Below are positions 61,501 through 64,000 of a stretch of 64,000 bases of DNA, piece by piece. The first letter of the stretch is position 1. Each line of letters begins with the position of its first letter. Under the pieces are notes generated by a model. It was not told the origin of the DNA. It worked only from the letters and a program-made list of their open reading frames with translations, and did not search any database. The stretch spans positions 62,001-126,000 of the forward strand of contig BCIK01000017.1 in the NCBI GenBank assembly GCA_039545295.1, in the 5' to 3' direction. Source of the stretch: Udeniomyces pyricola (Eukaryota > Basidiomycota > Tremellomycetes > Cystofilobasidiales > Mrakiaceae). A program made the position numbers and the translations under genes.

Positions 61501-64000
61501 AATCATTTCGGGTGTCGCTCGAGGGGCTAGCAGACTTTCGGCGTGCGAGGGATCGGCCTTCGGGAGATCAAGTTCACGGTAAGTTTCCGACTGCTTGACT
61601 CGCTTGGAATCCTGTAGGGCCTCTTCGATAGTCTGAGCGTCAATGACCTGCGAGAGACAAGCTGCGAGGATGGCATCGAACGATTCGGCAAGGTAGCCCG
61701 GGACTGAGTGCTCGAGACCGGCGAGGCGGATGAGGCGTTCGACCTGGGGAAGGACCTTATCGGAAGGACGATCGGCCCAGTGGCAGAGTTGGCAAGCGAT
61801 CGACCCGGGAAGACACCCAAGATATCCTTCTTGGTCCGTCTTAACACTTGTCCGACACAGCTCGAGGAATCGATCGTCGACGCCGCGACTGACGAGAAAG
61901 GCACCGAATCGACGGAGAAGCATGTCGGCGTTGAGCTTACGGCTCGAGTACCCAAGCAAGGAAGGCGGGATGTCTGGTACCACCTCTCCCTCTCGCTGAA
62001 AAGACCAGAGGTTGAGCTCGACGGCTGGAGCATAGACCTCCCAGAGGGCAAAGAGCGAGCCGAGTCCGAGGACAGACGCCGTCGAACGGAGGGCGACCTC
62101 GAGGTGGGCGAGGCTGGCTTCGGGGTGGTTGTGGGCGAGCTCGAGGAAATGGAAATAGACGGCCTTGCGTACGACTGCCGAGATGACAATAGTGTTCGCG
62201 AGGAGAAGGGCAGTCGTGATTTGCTGTTCGCTCGAGCCAAGAACATCGGCCTCGTTAAAGAACTCCGAGTACCACTGATGAGGCCTTGATTTGATGCGTG
62301 AAGCAGAGTCAAAGAAGCCAGGCAGGATGATAGCCGCTTCAAATCGCACGGCGACGTGAACGTCTCGGGAAAGGGGGAGGGTAAACCCGCGCGGCGAAGT
62401 GAGACGACCCTGCTCGTCGCCCAAGGACAAACGCCAGAACGCCTCGGTCGGGTCGCGGGCAAGATAACCCTCGAGAAAGCGAAGAAATCGAGATCTGACT
62501 CTCGCCGAGCGAAGCTTACCCAGCCCGAGCTGTTTGATGTAGTACGACGCCGTCAACCTGACATGGATGCCAAAATCGGCGTCTGAAACAACCGGCTGGA
62601 GCCAGAGTCGCGAGGTGGCATCGAGGAAGTCGAGAGCGAGGAGATGCATGTTCTCGTCCCGCGAGTAGCGGTAAGAAGAAAAATATTCTTGAAACGCTTC
62701 GAGTACACGGTCGGCAGCCGAGGCCCCGATATGGAGCTGACCCAGTCGGATGGCATCAAAGAGGATCGAGCCAAACGTGGCAAATCGGCACGGATCGCAC
62801 TCGTCAAGCAGGTCCAGAAGCTCCTCCTGTCGTGAGGGCTCAGTCGAGCCCGACTGAAGTGTTGGGATTCGAATGAGGCATGTGGAGAGCGAGCGGATGA
62901 GAGCTGTCGTGGTCTTGGAGGAGTGATTCGGGTCGACCTGGGCTGATGTCGTTAGGGCTTTGTCTTCCTCGGCGATTAGGGCGGGACCGAAGCCGTCATC
63001 CTCGTCGAGGTCCATCGGTCGGCCTTGGGTTGGCTGGTTATCACTGTTGGGAGCAGAGTCGGCCAATTCCTCGCGAGTGCCTACGATATTCTTCAGGCTC
63101 GCACGAAGCAGATCGAGGATTGGAGTGAATGCATCTTGAAGCTGATCAACAACAGTCCAAAAGCCAGTATAAACCGTCGTCAGTCCATGGCTGCACACCC
63201 TAGCTCTGAGGTTGGAATAGCAGTCAAGCAGACGTCATGAATGGAAACTCACATCTGAACTTTGCCAGATGATTTTCTGCAAAGCACCTCGCAAGGATTC
63301 TTGAATCTGTCGGATCGCCGCCTGAGAGTCGTCCATCGTCGGGACGAGCTCCTTTCTGATACCAGCCGCTGCACCGGGGGGCAACAACGCCGATTTCTGT
63401 CCTCTTTGACCGAAACATGGATTTGTGAGCTCGACAAGCGGTTCAAAACCTTGGACGATGACGGCCATGTCCGAGGTCGAAAACCTTGCACTCGAGAGTG
63501 AAGGTAAGACAGCCGAGAGGAGGTAGCTCGCATCCTTAATAGTTCGTCGGTTCTGCGTAATGCCATTGAGCTGAAGGGTTGCCTCGAAGCAAACGGCAAG
63601 CACGACGAGATCGATCAAACGCCGAGCTTTCTCGACCGTGACCACGCTGGCATCGGCGTCGGATGCGTCCCAAAAGTTTCTCAAACTCTCGACTGATTTC
63701 AGGAGAAAGGCAGACACCTTGCGTGATCGACCTGATGGGCTCTGGAGCTCTTGGTCTGCAGAGGCGTCGTCGTCATGTAGTAAGGTTGGAGGAAGGGTAG
63801 GGTTCATGTTCGCAGGGACAGTTCGAGGCAGTTGGAGACGGGCATACAGAACCCAGTCTCGTAATACACTTGACTCGGCTTGGGCCTCAGAATGAGAAAC
63901 GATGGGCGCGTCGGGAAGGAGATCATGTTGCAGAAGGAGTGCACGTTTGTCAAGCCGGCAGATCGACGTCAAAAGCCGAAGGAGGTCGTTGGGCGAGTGA
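55564..64000 (-). CDS. TEL1: Tel1/ATM-type PI3K-like protein kinase, 5' end beyond the window
   Basis: Checkpoint kinase activated at double-strand breaks and telomeres. Exons, in transcript order: >64000-63253, 63141-60931, 60839-59149, 59034-58647, 58549-57371, 57255-57044, 56943-56598, 56449-56259, 56130-55910, 55758-55739 and 55584-55564; about 2408 residues lie in the window and the frame is open at the right edge. The N-terminal helical solenoid and FAT region are followed by the kinase domain: [26 protein letters not shown] [10 protein letters not shown], the catalytic loop GDRHASN (near 56660-56690), the HIDLG metal motif (near 56613-56630), [12 protein letters not shown] and [14 protein letters not shown]. 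The FATC domain ([30 protein letters not shown]) is spread over three exons, the last two 20 and 21 nt. GVFRRCCE with PFRLT distinguishes Tel1/ATM from Mec1/ATR. All phases close. Confidence 0.94.

Noticed and set aside
61708..62289. 193-residue plus-strand frame, and similar ones at 59562-59885 and 60076-60381
   Set aside because: Antisense to the conserved TEL1 reading frame; no independent protein-like features.

Overview
The window is nuclear DNA of an intron-rich fungus, most likely a basidiomycete. I recognise 15 protein-coding genes. Nearly all are cut by several short introns (2 to 15 each, mostly 50-200 nt, GT..AG, often with divergent donors of the form GTNNGT). Exons of 13-14 nt recur. 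Pyrimidine-rich leaders and 3' flanks, the basidiomycete-like SFP1- and PAF1-type proteins and the fungal RGS-LOV architecture support the assignment. I cannot place the subphylum from sequence alone. Exon models were built by hand from splice signals, phase and family conservation; the phases close in all models except one junction in the RRM gene.

Layout. (1) 174-14687, four plus-strand genes: phosphatidylserine synthase CHO1, a C2H2 regulator after about 5 kb of gene-poor DNA, the 9-1-1 clamp subunit RAD9, and the ER-anchored ubiquitin-conjugating enzyme UBC6. (2) 15571-20638, minus strand: the AAA+ ATPase RVB1 and an intronless AT-hook protein. (3) 22390-35781, plus strand: an Sfp1-like zinc-finger regulator, the APSES-fold inner-nuclear-membrane protein BQT4, and a cation/Ca2+ exchanger with a loop of about 700 residues. 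(4) 36809-41479, minus strand: an RGS-LOV-PAS photoreceptor, the most striking gene here. (5) 42367-48234, plus strand: an AMMECR1-domain protein and a 16-exon MFS permease with an exact 22-nt palindrome upstream. (6) 49714-51196, minus strand: a probable mitochondrial two-RRM protein. (7) 52189-54964, plus strand: PAF1. (8) 55564-64000, minus strand: TEL1 (ATM-type kinase), complete at its C-terminus but running off the right edge at its 5' end.

Functionally this is ordinary core-genome content (lipid synthesis, ER-associated degradation, chromatin and transcription, checkpoint and telomere biology, transport) without operons. RAD9, TEL1 and BQT4 all touch DNA-damage or telomere biology, but I see nothing that links them beyond chance. 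Three divergent pairs share 0.9-1.8 kb promoters. No rRNA, tRNA, CRISPR array or transposon could be supported. Long spacers without credible genes (1238-6279, 20639-22389, 43596-45100) are rich in short self-complementary words. One undetermined base (N) lies at 22700.
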